The notes beneath the pieces were generated by a model. That model saw only the letters and a list, made by a program, of their open reading frames with translations, was not told the origin of the DNA and made no database searches. The position numbers and the translations under genes were made by a program. From positions 1 to 64,000 of the forward strand of contig CAKVDW010000011.1 of the NCBI GenBank assembly GCA_934728065.1: DNA of 64,000 nucleotides, read 5' to 3'. Of this stretch, positions 8,522-17,128 are shown piece by piece (position 1 is the first letter of the stretch; each line of letters starts with the position of its first letter). This stretch comes from an uncultured Campylobacter sp. GTDB lineage: Bacteria > Campylobacterota > Campylobacteria > Campylobacterales > Campylobacteraceae.

Positions 8522-8631
8522 CGCAAAGGACGAGCCGAAAGGGGTATTTAACACTCACCCCACGCTTAAACACCGTTCGTTTCTTGTCGCTTAAAGCTTG
8601 TTTTTGGGTGTTGGCAAGTATTTTAAGCGAC
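8522..8631 (+). ncRNA. Candidate small RNA
   Basis: Downstream of the promoter at 8488, about 110 bases carry no ORF with a ribosome site but can fold: GGGGT (8541-8545 region) with ACCCC shortly after, and a long hairpin at 8586-8631 whose 10-base arms GTCGCTTAAA and TTTAAGCGAC are perfectly complementary, extended by CTTG/CAAG. There is no U-run after the last hairpin, so the 3' end is uncertain. The hairpin overlaps the stop of the convergent LPD3-like gene. No match to a known RNA family was recognised. Confidence 0.35.
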
Positions 8632-9060
8632 CTGTTTAATCTCTAATAATTCTAATGAATAAATTTTATGTCCCACACTTTCTTTTATGGTTATTTTTGC
8701 CCTTGTGAGTTTGTTTTCTACTCTAAAATCAACAAGGTATTTATGAAAAGCAACAATGTCAGCACTTTTATTTCTCGCCTCTTCGCTGTGTGAAAACCTC
8801 GCTTTTTCAAATAAGTTGCCCACTTTTTGAGCTGCTGCAAAATGAAATTCTTTTTTGTAGCCGTGTTCTACTGTTTTATTTACAGCCTTTGGGCTTAAAA
8901 TTTTATCTATTCCCTCTCGGGTGATTTTGACAGTTACGCCGTTGTTTTCGTTTGTGAAATTCTTTTGTCTTAATCTTGTCATTATCTTAAAGGCTTTATC
9001 TCGCAAATCCTTAAATGATGATTTGCAAGGCAAATCCACCCTCATCAACTCATCACTCAT
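8623..9060 (-). CDS. LPD3/BECR-like nuclease-fold domain protein, mobile-element remnant
   Basis: The 145-residue product resembles the 'large polyvalent protein-associated' LPD3 / phage barnase-EndoU-ColicinE5-RelE-like group: NFTNENNGVTVKITREGIDKI, then KEFHFAAAQKVGNLFEKARF, and a C-terminal strand pair RAKITIKESVGHKIYSLELLEI. Such domains are normally the tail of very large phage or conjugative-element polyproteins; here the domain stands alone. No signal peptide is seen. The start ATG at 9060 has only a weak ribosome site. It sits between flagellin and pldA with no other mobile genes, so it is probably a relic or a small independent cargo gene. The assignment rests on recalled sequence similarity. 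Confidence 0.55.
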   Translation of the reverse strand: MSDELMRVDLPCKSSFKDLRDKAFKIMTRLRQKNFTNENNGVTVKITREGIDKILSPKAVNKTVEHGYKKEFHFAAAQKVGNLFEKARFSHSEEARNKSADIVAFHKYLVDFRVENKLTRAKITIKESVGHKIYSLELLEIKQVA

Positions 9061-9097
9061 TTTCGCATCTTTTATATATTTTAAGCATAATATCCCA

Positions 9098-9970
9098 TCA
9101 ATACGCTATTAAAAAGCCGATAGAAAGCTTGTGTATAAGCCTTTGATAATCAATCAAACTTTCCCCATATCCGTTAAAATACTGCACATACCAAAAAACG
9201 CCATTGTCAAAGGGGTCAAAACCTGCGTTAAGTTCGATTGCGCCTTTGTTTTCTTTGAAATTTAAATTATTTCTTACAAGCGCTGAAGCGAAGGTGTTTT
9301 TGCCTAAATATCCAAATTTCATATCAAAATACCCTATGTATTTGGCTATGTCTTTGTTATCATTAAGGCTTGACTCATCGATGATATACCAAAATCTTGG
9401 CGAAAAGATAAAGCGTTTTGTGGCAAAAAAGAAACTCATATAAAGTCTGTTCCAGGAGCGGGATTCGTAATTTTCGTTGCCTTTGCCGTTTGATTGATGT
9501 AAGATGCTTATCCTTGCGGTTTTTAGGGCGGAAAAGCCGTTAAATTTTAAGGGCAGGTTGATGAAAAATTCTGGCGCATAATTAAGCTCTCTAAAGGGTG
9601 CTGAAGTCGCATAAAGTTGCCACCAAGCAGTTTGAGTGTAGGCAAAATAATAGCCCTCATCAAAGCCTAATAAATTTTCAAAAATGGGTTTTTTGACGCT
9701 GATTTGAAATTTAGCTTCATTTCGCTTATATTTTGGGTATTTGCCCTTATAAGCATAAGAAAGAGGCAAGAAATAATTAATCTCGTGAGTGCTGATACCC
9801 AAAAAATTTATGCTTTCTTCCTTGCCACTGTTGAATTCTTGCAGGGTAATTTGGGCAAAATCATACTCTTTGGGTGGCTCTTTTAAACGCTTTTCAAGCT
9901 CACTTTGAGCGCACAAAAGCGTGCAAGATAAGAAAAACAAGAAAAAAAGTTTAAATTTTAAAAAGTTCAT
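9098..9970 (-). CDS. pldA: Outer membrane phospholipase A
   Basis: Outer-membrane beta-barrel enzyme (OMPLA) that cleaves phospholipids misplaced in the outer leaflet; active as a calcium-dependent dimer. The 290-residue product has a signal peptide (MNFLKFKLFFLFFLSCTLLCAQ), a region NFLGISTHEINYFLPLSY, and the catalytic block HQSNGKGN followed by SRSWNRLY, containing the His and Ser of the His-Ser-Asn triad. Barrel strands alternate to the C-terminus. Its start overlaps the end of mobA by 20 bases, and mobA-pldA adjacency is also known in C. jejuni, where PldA contributes to haemolysis and colonisation. Confidence 0.94.
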   Translation of the reverse strand: MNFLKFKLFFLFFLSCTLLCAQSELEKRLKEPPKEYDFAQITLQEFNSGKEESINFLGISTHEINYFLPLSYAYKGKYPKYKRNEAKFQISVKKPIFENLLGFDEGYYFAYTQTAWWQLYATSAPFRELNYAPEFFINLPLKFNGFSALKTARISILHQSNGKGNENYESRSWNRLYMSFFFATKRFIFSPRFWYIIDESSLNDNKDIAKYIGYFDMKFGYLGKNTFASALVRNNLNFKENKGAIELNAGFDPFDNGVFWYVQYFNGYGESLIDYQRLIHKLSIGFLIAY

Positions 9971-10511
9971 AATCTTGCACCGTATTTAAATTTGCGAATT
10001 CGCTTTCTTCATCAAATTCGACAATTTTACCTCCAACTTGATAAAAAAGTGTAGAAATTTTGTGAATTTTTTTCTGCAAAAGCTCTAAACACAAAGGGGC
10101 TAAAGAGCTGTGGTAAAAACCGCATAAAAAATGCGTTTTTTGTTTTGTTTTGGCGATGATGATTGAGCTTTCATCGCTAAAATTTGCCATTTTCTCCACA
10201 CAAGCTTTGCTCACAAAGGGCATATCCACGCAAAGAATGAACACAAAGCTTTTTTCAAAGCTCTTTAAAATGCTATAAAGGGCGACCATAGGCGAAAACT
10301 CATCGCCCTCATCAAAGATAAGCTCTTTAAACTGCCCTTTGAATTTATCCTGTTTGCAAGAAATGAAAACTTGCTTAAAAATTTGGCTCGTTTTATTAAA
10401 TTGATAATCTATTAAATTCTTTTCATCAAAGGGCAAAAAACACTTATCACGCCCCATACGACTTGACTTTCCGCCACAAAGTAAAACACAAGGGATATTT
10501 TTAAGCTTCAT
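9951..10511 (-). CDS. mobA: Molybdenum cofactor guanylyltransferase
   Basis: Transfers GMP from GTP to molybdopterin, making the bis-MGD cofactor used by formate dehydrogenase, nitrate and TMAO/DMSO-type reductases. The 186-residue product begins with the nucleotide-binding signature VLLCGGKSSRMGRDKCFLPF, followed by FILCVDMPFVS (metal-binding Asp) and a C-terminal FEEESEFANLNT-like motif (FDEESEFANLNTVQDYELF). Slightly short but complete. The ATG at 10511 has AAGGAAAG upstream. It heads a two-gene unit with pldA and is divergent from the NFACT gene. Confidence 0.93.
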   Translation of the reverse strand: MKLKNIPCVLLCGGKSSRMGRDKCFLPFDEKNLIDYQFNKTSQIFKQVFISCKQDKFKGQFKELIFDEGDEFSPMVALYSILKSFEKSFVFILCVDMPFVSKACVEKMANFSDESSIIIAKTKQKTHFLCGFYHSSLAPLCLELLQKKIHKISTLFYQVGGKIVEFDEESEFANLNTVQDYELFKI

Positions 10512-10550
10512 TTTCTTTCCTTAAAATGAACATTATAGTAAAAAATATCT

Positions 10551-10556
10551 TATAAT
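10551..10556 (+). promoter_or_regulatory. -10 element giving a likely leaderless mRNA
   Basis: TATAAT ends six bases before the ATG at 10563, so transcription should begin at or next to the start codon. No ribosome-binding sequence fits in the gap. Confidence 0.55.
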
Positions 10557-10562
10557 ATCATT

Positions 10563-11870
10563 ATGAAATACCAAGAACTTTTGCAAATCGCTCATCACCT
10601 TGAGGGCTTTAAAAGGCTGCATTTTATCAAAAGGGTGGCTGAAACTGTGCTTTGTCTTTGCTTTGATAAAGATGAATTCATCTTTGATATGAGTCGCTCA
10701 AAAAGCGCCATTTACAAGGCAAATTTAACGCATAAAAACTATAATGCTCCCTTTGACATAAAGCTTAAGGAATTTTTTTCAAATGCTGTTGTTGAAGAAC
10801 TTAAGGTGCTTGAAAACAACCGCATACTTTATATAAGGGTGCTTGTGCAAAAATCTTACAAGAATTTGCGCGCAAAGATTTATTTTGAATTTACGGGCAA
10901 AAATACAAATGTTATCATCGTTGATGAAAATGAAATCATCATTGAGGCTTTAAGGCACATAGAAAAAAGCTTTAGGCTTATAAGGGTTGGGCAAAAATTA
11001 CAAGCCTTAACGCCATTTAAAATGGATAATGAGTTTAAAAAAATCACCAATTTTGATGAGTATTTTAAAAATGTTTTCACAGAGCTTAACGCCCAAAAAA
11101 TAGCCCTTTTAAAAGAAAACAAAAAAGCCATTTTGGATAAAAAAATTTCTCATTTAAAAGAAAAGTTGCAAAGCCTTGATGAGGAAAAATGCCTTGTTGA
11201 AAAATCAAACCGTTTAAGCGAGGAGGCAAAGCTCATAACAGCGAATTTATACAAGCTTAAGGACTATGAAAGAGAATTTGAGCTTTTAAATTTTTTAGGG
11301 CAAAAAATTCAATTTAAAATAGACAAAGCGCCTAAAATTTGGGCAAATGAAGCCTTTAAAGAGGCAAAAAAACTCAAGCAAAAGGCAAATAATTTACACC
11401 TGCAAAAAAATAATCTTTTAGAAAAGCTTGACTTTTTTAAAAAGCTTTTAGAGCTTATCGACAAGGCAAATTCGCTTTTTGAGCTAGAAATTTTACTGCC
11501 AAAAAAAGAAAAAAAAGAAGAAAAAAAGGAAAAAGAAAGTTTAAGTGTAGCAAAATTTTACTATAATGAATTTACGGTTTTTATCGGCAAAAACGAAAAG
11601 GGGAATGAATACTTGCTGAAAAACGCTAAAAAGGACGATATGTGGTTTCACATTAAAAATTATCCCTCTTCTCACGGTTTTATTGTTTCAAATAAACAAA
11701 AACTAAGCGAAGAAGTGGTAGAATTTACAGCAAAACTGTGTGTTGAGTTTTCAAACCTAAATAAAGGAGCGTATTTAGTCGATTATACACAAAGAAAATT
11801 TGTTACAGTCAAACAAAAGGCTTTTGTGGAATATCATCATCATAAAAGTGTTCGCATTACAAAGGAGTGA
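10563..11870 (+). CDS. NFACT/RqcH-family ribosome quality-control protein
   Basis: Members of this family bind the split 50S subunit carrying a stalled chain and recruit tRNA-Ala; older annotations call them fibronectin-binding proteins. The 435-residue product has an NFACT-N domain (about 1-150, with IIEALRHIEKSFRLIRVGQKL), a coiled coil (about 185-320, ending in a KEKKEEKKEKE tract), and an NFACT-R domain (KFYYNEFTVFIGKNEKGNEY, KKDDMWFHIKNYPSSHGFIV). It is shorter than the Bacillus protein. The Asp-Arg pair essential in B. subtilis RqcH aligns by eye with Asn86-Arg87 here (ENNRILYIR). A surface adhesin role is unlikely, since no signal peptide is present. Confidence 0.85.
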   Translation: MKYQELLQIAHHLEGFKRLHFIKRVAETVLCLCFDKDEFIFDMSRSKSAIYKANLTHKNYNAPFDIKLKEFFSNAVVEELKVLENNRILYIRVLVQKSYKNLRAKIYFEFTGKNTNVIIVDENEIIIEALRHIEKSFRLIRVGQKLQALTPFKMDNEFKKITNFDEYFKNVFTELNAQKIALLKENKKAILDKKISHLKEKLQSLDEEKCLVEKSNRLSEEAKLITANLYKLKDYEREFELLNFLGQKIQFKIDKAPKIWANEAFKEAKKLKQKANNLHLQKNNLLEKLDFFKKLLELIDKANSLFELEILLPKKEKKEEKKEKESLSVAKFYYNEFTVFIGKNEKGNEYLLKNAKKDDMWFHIKNYPSSHGFIVSNKQKLSEEVVEFTAKLCVEFSNLNKGAYLVDYTQRKFVTVKQKAFVEYHHHKSVRITKE

Positions 11871-11872
11871 AA

Positions 11873-12196
11873 ATGCCTGTTACACCTTTAGGAAATACTC
11901 ATTTTGTTAATCAAAATGTATCCTTGGTTTCAACCCAAGTCAGCAACGAAGTGGCTAAAGAAAGCTTTGCGAGTATGGCAAATTTAGCTGAATTTCAAGC
12001 CAAAGAAAAGGCTATTGAAAAGCTTGAAAAGGTCCAGCAAAGCGATGAGGTCAAAGAGGAGATAAAAGAAAAGGCTGATGAGGAAGAAGCCAAAAAGAAC
12101 AAACGAGACAGAAAACAAGGTGAAAATGAAAACACCAAAGAAGAAACAAGCGAGGAAGAAGAACTTTCAGCTCATCGCTTGGATATAAGCATTTAA
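11873..12196 (+). CDS. Small charged coiled-coil protein (Cj1348c-like)
   Basis: A 107-residue protein of unknown function. The N-terminus MPVTPLGNTHFVNQNVSLVS is uncharged; the rest is very rich in Glu and Lys (KAIEKLEKVQQSDEVKEEIK, then KNKRDRKQGENENTKEETSE) and is predicted helical or disordered. I place the start at ATG 11873, six bases after a perfect AAAGGAG that lies within the end of the preceding gene, rather than at the in-frame GTG 11867. It sits tightly between the NFACT gene and cdsA, as the corresponding gene does in C. jejuni. Confidence 0.8.
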   Translation: MPVTPLGNTHFVNQNVSLVSTQVSNEVAKESFASMANLAEFQAKEKAIEKLEKVQQSDEVKEEIKEKADEEEAKKNKRDRKQGENENTKEETSEEEELSAHRLDISI

Positions 12197-12206
12197 AGGA
12201 GAAACT

Positions 12207-12935
12207 GTGTTCAGTAAAGAACGAATTGTATGGGGTTTGATTATGGCAGCAGCGGTGATACTCATCGCTTTAATCAACGATTTTTGGGTCAGCTTTGTCG
12301 TTTTTGGCGTGCTTTTATACTTTGCCTTTGAGGAGGCTAAAAAGCTTTTTAACACGCCAAAGGCAAATGTTATCTTTGTTTTTATCGCCTTTATTTTGGC
12401 AAATATCAGCAAAGAGCCTATATCTTTTGCGGCTTTGCTTTTCTTGCTTGTTGTGGGGTATTTGGTTTATCAAAAGGCAAAAAGCCTTAAAGAAGCCTTG
12501 CCTTATCTTTATCCAACCTTGCCTATCTTTGCTTTGTGGGAGCTTTATTTGGATAAGGGAATGTTTGCCTTGTTTTGGCTCATTTTTATCGTAGTCATTT
12601 GCGACAGCAGTGCTTATTTCATCGGCAAAGCCTTAGGCTCAACGCCTTTTTCGCCAACAAGCCCAAACAAAACAAGAGAGGGCGTTATAGGTGGCTTGGT
12701 TTGCGCTGGTGTTTTAGGAACGCTTTTTGGTTTGATTGAATATGGCTTTTTCATTAGCCTTTTGTGCGCCTTTGCTGTGGCTGTTTTTGCCATTATCGGC
12801 GATTTGCTAGAAAGCTATTTTAAAAGACAGTCAGGCATAAAAGATAGTGGCGAACTTATACCAGGACACGGCGGAGTGCTTGACCGCATAGATGCGCTTA
12901 TTATTGCGCCCTTTGTTTTGCTTGCTCTTTTATGA
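12207..12935 (+). CDS. cdsA: Phosphatidate cytidylyltransferase
   Basis: Inner-membrane enzyme converting phosphatidic acid and CTP to CDP-diacylglycerol, the precursor of phosphatidylethanolamine and phosphatidylglycerol. The 242-residue product has about seven hydrophobic helices and the C-terminal family signature [20 protein letters not shown], with the metal-binding Asp residues. The start is a GTG at 12207, supported by AAAGGAG eight bases upstream. Its TGA overlaps the ATG of dxr by four bases, implying coupled translation. Confidence 0.95.
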   Translation: MFSKERIVWGLIMAAAVILIALINDFWVSFVVFGVLLYFAFEEAKKLFNTPKANVIFVFIAFILANISKEPISFAALLFLLVVGYLVYQKAKSLKEALPYLYPTLPIFALWELYLDKGMFALFWLIFIVVICDSSAYFIGKALGSTPFSPTSPNKTREGVIGGLVCAGVLGTLFGLIEYGFFISLLCAFAVAVFAIIGDLLESYFKRQSGIKDSGELIPGHGGVLDRIDALIIAPFVLLALL

Positions 12936-14011
12936 TAGTCTTTGGAAGCACAGGCAGTATAGGACGCAACACCCTAGCCTTAGCTCAAAAATTTAAGCTC
13001 AAAATACGCGCTTTAAGCTGTGGCGAAAACATTCCTTTGCTCAATGAGCAAATTGAAAAATTTAAGCCTGAATTTGTTTGCATTAGCCAAAAGGCAGATA
13101 AAAGCGCGCTTAAATTTGACAAAAACCGCACCTTTGTGGGACAAAGTGGGCTTGAAGAGCTTTTACAAAGCTGTGATGATGAACTTGTGGTTAATGCCAT
13201 AGTCGGTTTTGCAGGACTTAGAGCCAGCTTAAAAACAAAAGAACTTGGCAAAAAGCTTGCTTTGGCAAACAAAGAAAGTCTTGTTGTGGCGGGTAAGTTT
13301 TTAAAAGGGGCGAAGATTGCGCCCATAGACAGCGAACACAGCGCCTTAAATTTCTTACTCAAAGGGCGTAAAAATGAAATTTCAAAGCTTTTTATCACCG
13401 CAAGTGGCGGGGCTTTTTTTAAATTTAAGCTCAAAGATTTAGCCTGTGTAACGCCTGCTATGGCTTTAAAACACCCAAATTGGTCAATGGGAAATAAAAT
13501 CACCATAGACAGCGCAACTATGGCAAACAAGCTTTTTGAAATCATCGAAGCCTATCATCTCTTTGATTTTAAAGATATAGACGCTTTAATCGAACCAAAG
13601 AGCTTAATCCACGCCCTATGTCAGTTTAAAGACGGCGGAACGAGCGCGTATTTTTCAAAAACTGATATGAAATTAGCCATTTCACAAGCTATTTTTGAAA
13701 AAAATACAAGACAAATCACACAAAACCTTGACTTTATTACCATTTCTAGTTTAAAATTACACAAGATAAGTGTAAAGAAGTATCCCATTTTTTCACTCAA
13801 AAGCGCTTTGCTTGATAATGCGGACTTAGGCGTGTTGATAAATGCGGCAAATGAAGTGATGGTGCAAAGGTTTTTGAATGGAAAATGCGGCTTTTTAGAC
13901 ATTGCTGGAGGAATTTTCGATACGCTCAATCACTTTGGTGAGCCTAAAATAAAAGCCTTAGAACAGGTTTTTGAATTTGATACCAAAGTAAAAGAATTTT
14001 TGAAAGGATAG
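12932..14011 (+). CDS. dxr: 1-deoxy-D-xylulose 5-phosphate reductoisomerase
   Basis: Second step of the MEP isoprenoid pathway: NADPH-dependent conversion of DXP to 2-C-methyl-D-erythritol 4-phosphate. The 359-residue product opens with the Rossmann motif [12 protein letters not shown], and has [14 protein letters not shown], the metal-binding block [18 protein letters not shown], and [18 protein letters not shown]. Slightly shorter than the roughly 400 residues of E. coli Dxr, as in other Campylobacter. dxs, the first pathway gene, is elsewhere in this window (57902-59755). It lies between cdsA (overlap) and pgp1 (one base gap). Confidence 0.96.
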   Translation: MIVFGSTGSIGRNTLALAQKFKLKIRALSCGENIPLLNEQIEKFKPEFVCISQKADKSALKFDKNRTFVGQSGLEELLQSCDDELVVNAIVGFAGLRASLKTKELGKKLALANKESLVVAGKFLKGAKIAPIDSEHSALNFLLKGRKNEISKLFITASGGAFFKFKLKDLACVTPAMALKHPNWSMGNKITIDSATMANKLFEIIEAYHLFDFKDIDALIEPKSLIHALCQFKDGGTSAYFSKTDMKLAISQAIFEKNTRQITQNLDFITISSLKLHKISVKKYPIFSLKSALLDNADLGVLINAANEVMVQRFLNGKCGFLDIAGGIFDTLNHFGEPKIKALEQVFEFDTKVKEFLKG

Positions 14012-14012
14012 G

Positions 14013-15401
14013 ATGAAAAAAATTATCTTATTAATATTTTTTATAAATTTTGCTTGCAGTTTGGAATTTACTGTGAGTGAAAATGGCAAAAGCCTTGATG
14101 ATAACAACACCATTTTAATCTTTGGTGGCATACAAGGAGATGAGCCAGGTGGCTTTCACGCGGCAAGCTTGCTTATAAGTGATTATAATATCACTAAAGG
14201 CAAAATCATCGTTGCGCCAAATTTAGCCTTTGACAGCATTATCAAAAGAAACCGCGGTGTTAAGGGCGATTTAAACAGAAAATTTGCTAAATTAAGCAAA
14301 GATGACCCTGATTATGAGACTGTTCAAAGGATTAAAAACCTCATCTTGTTGCCTGAGGTTGGAATGGTGCTTAATCTGCACGATGGCTGGGGTTTTTACC
14401 GCCCTACTTTCATTGATGAGATGAAAAATCCTAAACGATGGGGCAACTCAAGTGTCATTGACACCAAAGAAATCAACGCTAGCAAATACAAAGAGCTTGA
14501 GGATATTGCTAAAAACGCTGTTGATGATATAAATTCCAAGCTCATAGACCAAAAACACGCTTATTATCTTAAAAACACCAAAACAGAAGAAGTGGCTGAT
14601 ACTGAAATGCTTAAAGCCCTAACCTACTTTGTTATCTCAAACAACAAAGCCGCCTTTGCTAATGAGGCGAGTAAAAATTTGCCTGTGAATTTAAGGGTGT
14701 ATTATCATTTAGTGGCTATTGAAAACTATTTAAAAACGGCTGGCATTGAGTTTGAACGAGGTTTTGAGCTTAGCCCTGAGGGCGTGAGAAAGGTTATTGA
14801 TACTGAACTTGATGTGAAACTTTTTGCAAACAAAACTTTATTGCACCTTCATTTGCCAAGACAAAGCATTAACTACTTGCCCTTTCCTGTGTCAAGAAAG
14901 TTTGATTACAACACCAGCAACGAGCTTACCGCAGTGGTAGCGGATACAAATTCCTTTTTCGTGCAGTATGGCAACCGCTTTCAAACCAGAATTTACCCTG
15001 AATACCTTGAATTTTCAGATGCTTTTAATGATTTTTTAATGATTGTTGATGGGGAGCAAAAACTTGTGCCTTTTGCGAGTAAGGTTGGGGTGAAAAAGAA
15101 CTTTATGATACCTAAAATCAAAGGTGTGCGGGTTAATGTCATAGGACTTGATGTAGGACGCGATGAAAGCGGGATTGAGATAGAAAGGGAAAAAATGTTG
15201 CCTCAATTTTCCATTGATTTAGCGGGTAAAATTTTTCGCGTGGAATTTTATGAGTTAAGAGGGGCAAATTTAGAACAAAGAGTAAGCAATGAAACCTTTA
15301 GCAAAACCGTTAAAAACGCTCCGCAAATTCCAGCTCACATTTATGCTAAGGCAAGAGAAAAGGATAAATTTTTAGGCTCAATCCTCGTGGAATTTGAATG
15401 A
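14013..15401 (+). CDS. pgp1: Peptidoglycan DL-carboxypeptidase Pgp1
   Basis: Periplasmic M14-family zinc peptidase that trims murein tripeptides to dipeptides and is needed for helical cell shape in C. jejuni. The 462-residue product has a short signal peptide (MKKIILLIFFINFACS), then FGGIQGDEPGGFHAASLL with Gln41 and Glu44 as likely zinc ligands (Gln in place of the usual His is typical of Pgp1), and LNLHDGWGFY holding the His ligand. The remaining C-terminal half contains beta-rich sequence. The order dxr-pgp1-tsaD-ctsG matches C. jejuni Cj1346c-Cj1343c as I recall it. The gene ends in a four-base overlap with tsaD. Confidence 0.88.
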   Translation: MKKIILLIFFINFACSLEFTVSENGKSLDDNNTILIFGGIQGDEPGGFHAASLLISDYNITKGKIIVAPNLAFDSIIKRNRGVKGDLNRKFAKLSKDDPDYETVQRIKNLILLPEVGMVLNLHDGWGFYRPTFIDEMKNPKRWGNSSVIDTKEINASKYKELEDIAKNAVDDINSKLIDQKHAYYLKNTKTEEVADTEMLKALTYFVISNNKAAFANEASKNLPVNLRVYYHLVAIENYLKTAGIEFERGFELSPEGVRKVIDTELDVKLFANKTLLHLHLPRQSINYLPFPVSRKFDYNTSNELTAVVADTNSFFVQYGNRFQTRIYPEYLEFSDAFNDFLMIVDGEQKLVPFASKVGVKKNFMIPKIKGVRVNVIGLDVGRDESGIEIEREKMLPQFSIDLAGKIFRVEFYELRGANLEQRVSNETFSKTVKNAPQIPAHIYAKAREKDKFLGSILVEFE

Positions 15402-16405
15402 AAAGGCTGATTTTAGCCATAGAAAGCTCTTGTGATGACAGCTCTATTGCTCTTATTGACAAAAACAGCCTTGAATGCCTTTTTCACAAAAAAATTTCTC
15501 AAGAACTAGAACACACCAAATTCGGCGGTGTTGTGCCTGAACTTGCCGCAAGACTCCACACCACAGCCTTACCAAACATTTTACAGCAGTGTAAGGCTCA
15601 TTTTAACGAACTTTGCGCCGTTGGTGTTACAAATGAACCCGGTCTTAGCGTGAGTTTGCTTGGCGGTATAACTATGGCAAAGACTCTGTGCGCTTCTTTA
15701 AATGTGCCTCTTATTGCTGTAAATCACCTTTTAGGGCATATTTATTCACTCTTTCTTACCCAAAAGGCTCGCACTGATATGGGCGTGCTTTTGGTAAGTG
15801 GCGGGCATACAATGCTTATAAACATAGACAAAAAGGGCTTTTTGAATTTAATTGCCAGCACAAATGATGATAGCTTTGGCGAAAGCTTTGACAAGGTCGC
15901 TAAAATGCTAGGGCTTGGTTACCCAGGTGGCTTGGTGCTTGAAAAACTCGCCCAAAAAGCTGAACTTAAAAATTTAAACTTTCCCGTGCCTTTGAAAAAA
16001 AACAAGTCATTAGAATTTAGCTTTTCTGGGCTTAAAAACGCTGTTCGGCTTGAAATTTCAAAGCATTTAAAGCTTGATGAGGCTCAAAAAAGCGAAATCG
16101 CCTTTGCCTTTGAAGAAGCAAGCACGGCTCATCTCATCGACAAAACCGAACTTGCTTTTAAGCAGTTTAAATTCAAGCATTTTGGCGTTGTGGGTGGAGC
16201 AAGCGCGAATTTAAAACTACGCTCCAAACTTAAAGTCCTTTGTTCTCATTATGAATGTGAGCTTTTGCTTACTCCGCTTGAATTTTGTGCTGATAATGCC
16301 CTAATGATAGCGCGCGCAGCTTGTGAGCTTTATGAGAGGGGCGAATTTGTAGGCATAGATGAAAATATACTCAACCCCAAAAATAAAAATCTTTTTCGCC
16401 TTTAA
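15398..16405 (+). CDS. tsaD: tRNA N6-threonylcarbamoyladenosine synthase subunit TsaD
   Basis: Catalytic component of the complex that adds threonylcarbamoyl to A37 of ANN-decoding tRNAs. The 335-residue product shows the ASKHA-fold signatures LAIESSCDDSSIALID, the iron-binding His pair in VNHLLGHIYSLF, VLLVSGGHTMLI, FDKVAKMLGLGYPGG and VVGGASANLKLR, plus a C-terminal FCADNALMIARA. Length is normal. It starts inside the pgp1 stop (ATGA) and is followed by the ctsG promoter. Confidence 0.97.
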   Translation: MKRLILAIESSCDDSSIALIDKNSLECLFHKKISQELEHTKFGGVVPELAARLHTTALPNILQQCKAHFNELCAVGVTNEPGLSVSLLGGITMAKTLCASLNVPLIAVNHLLGHIYSLFLTQKARTDMGVLLVSGGHTMLINIDKKGFLNLIASTNDDSFGESFDKVAKMLGLGYPGGLVLEKLAQKAELKNLNFPVPLKKNKSLEFSFSGLKNAVRLEISKHLKLDEAQKSEIAFAFEEASTAHLIDKTELAFKQFKFKHFGVVGGASANLKLRSKLKVLCSHYECELLLTPLEFCADNALMIARAACELYERGEFVGIDENILNPKNKNLFRL

Positions 16406-16411
16406 ATATGC

Positions 16412-16417
16412 TACAAT
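16412..16417 (+). promoter_or_regulatory. Extended -10 promoter of ctsG
   Basis: TG-C-TACAAT lies seven bases beyond the tsaD stop and 24 bases before the ctsG ATG at 16441, so ctsG can be transcribed independently of the upstream operon. Confidence 0.5.
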
Positions 16418-16440
16418 GTCAAAATAAAAAAGGAAGAGTA

Positions 16441-17010
16441 ATGAAAGCAGGATTTACCATACTTGAGCTTATCTTTGTCATCATCATACTTGGCATTTTA
16501 GCCGCCATAGCCCTGCCAAGACTTGGCGCAAGTAAAGATGAAGCCGAAGTGAGCAAGGCTTTAAGCAATCTTAAAACAGTCATCACCGACATAAGCACTT
16601 ATAGCTTAAAAAACGACAGCCTATCAAACACGGCAGCGATGAGCAATGTTTCAGGGCTTGAAAATGTGGATTTGAGTAATTTTACAGGCACAAAAGAGGT
16701 TGGCTTTAAGGTTGGAAATGATGAAAGGTGCATTCGCCTTGTCTTTGTGAATGAAAGCAATGCCTTAAGCTTCGCTCTAGCCACAAACGACACCACTAAA
16801 ACCTTGATAGAAAACCTAGCCAAAGCGCAAAATCAAAACAGCAAAAACCCAAATGATGCTGGGGCAAAAGCAGCCGTGCAAAATGCCACAAACGCCCTTT
16901 TAAACGCTGATTTAACCAGCACTTCTTCAAACAAAGCCTGCGTAAGCTTAAGCACTTCGCAATCTTTTAAAAGTTTAGCAAACAAAAACTATGTGATTTT
17001 GGGGAATTAA
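16441..17010 (+). CDS. ctsG: Type II secretion-like pseudopilin, natural transformation (CtsG-like)
   Basis: A type IV pilin-like protein whose C. jejuni counterpart is required for natural transformation. The 189-residue product has a minimal leader MKAG followed by FTILELIFVIIILGILAAIA, the class III signal with Glu at position +5 after the PilD-type cleavage site. The rest is a globular domain with two cysteines (DERCIRLVF, NKACVSL) that may pair. I chose ATG 16441 because AAGGAAGA precedes it and the leader fits; an upstream in-frame ATG at 16408 would add an implausible extension. It lies directly downstream of tsaD, as in C. jejuni. Confidence 0.87.
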   Translation: MKAGFTILELIFVIIILGILAAIALPRLGASKDEAEVSKALSNLKTVITDISTYSLKNDSLSNTAAMSNVSGLENVDLSNFTGTKEVGFKVGNDERCIRLVFVNESNALSFALATNDTTKTLIENLAKAQNQNSKNPNDAGAKAAVQNATNALLNADLTSTSSNKACVSLSTSQSFKSLANKNYVILGN

Positions 17011-17025
17011 AATTCGGGCATAAAA

Positions 17026-17048
17026 AAAGCCAAGCTAGGCTTGGCTTT
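17026..17048. terminator. Bidirectional terminator between ctsG and the facing operon
   Basis: AAAGCCAAGC-TAG-GCTTGGCTTT forms a perfect 10-base stem with a three-base loop. The preceding A-run becomes a U-tract on the minus strand, so it should be strongest for the 19846-17129 operon, and can also stop ctsG transcription. Confidence 0.85.
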
Positions 17049-17128
17049 AAGCAATATTTTTGAAAAGATTCAACTCTTATATCGGCAAAAGAAAAAAGCA
17101 CTTTATACTTTTTTTAAAAATTTATGCT

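Noticed and set aside
8623..9060. A full prophage or genomic island around the LPD3-like gene
   Set aside because: No integrase, portal, capsid, replication gene or attachment repeats; neighbours on both sides are core genes.
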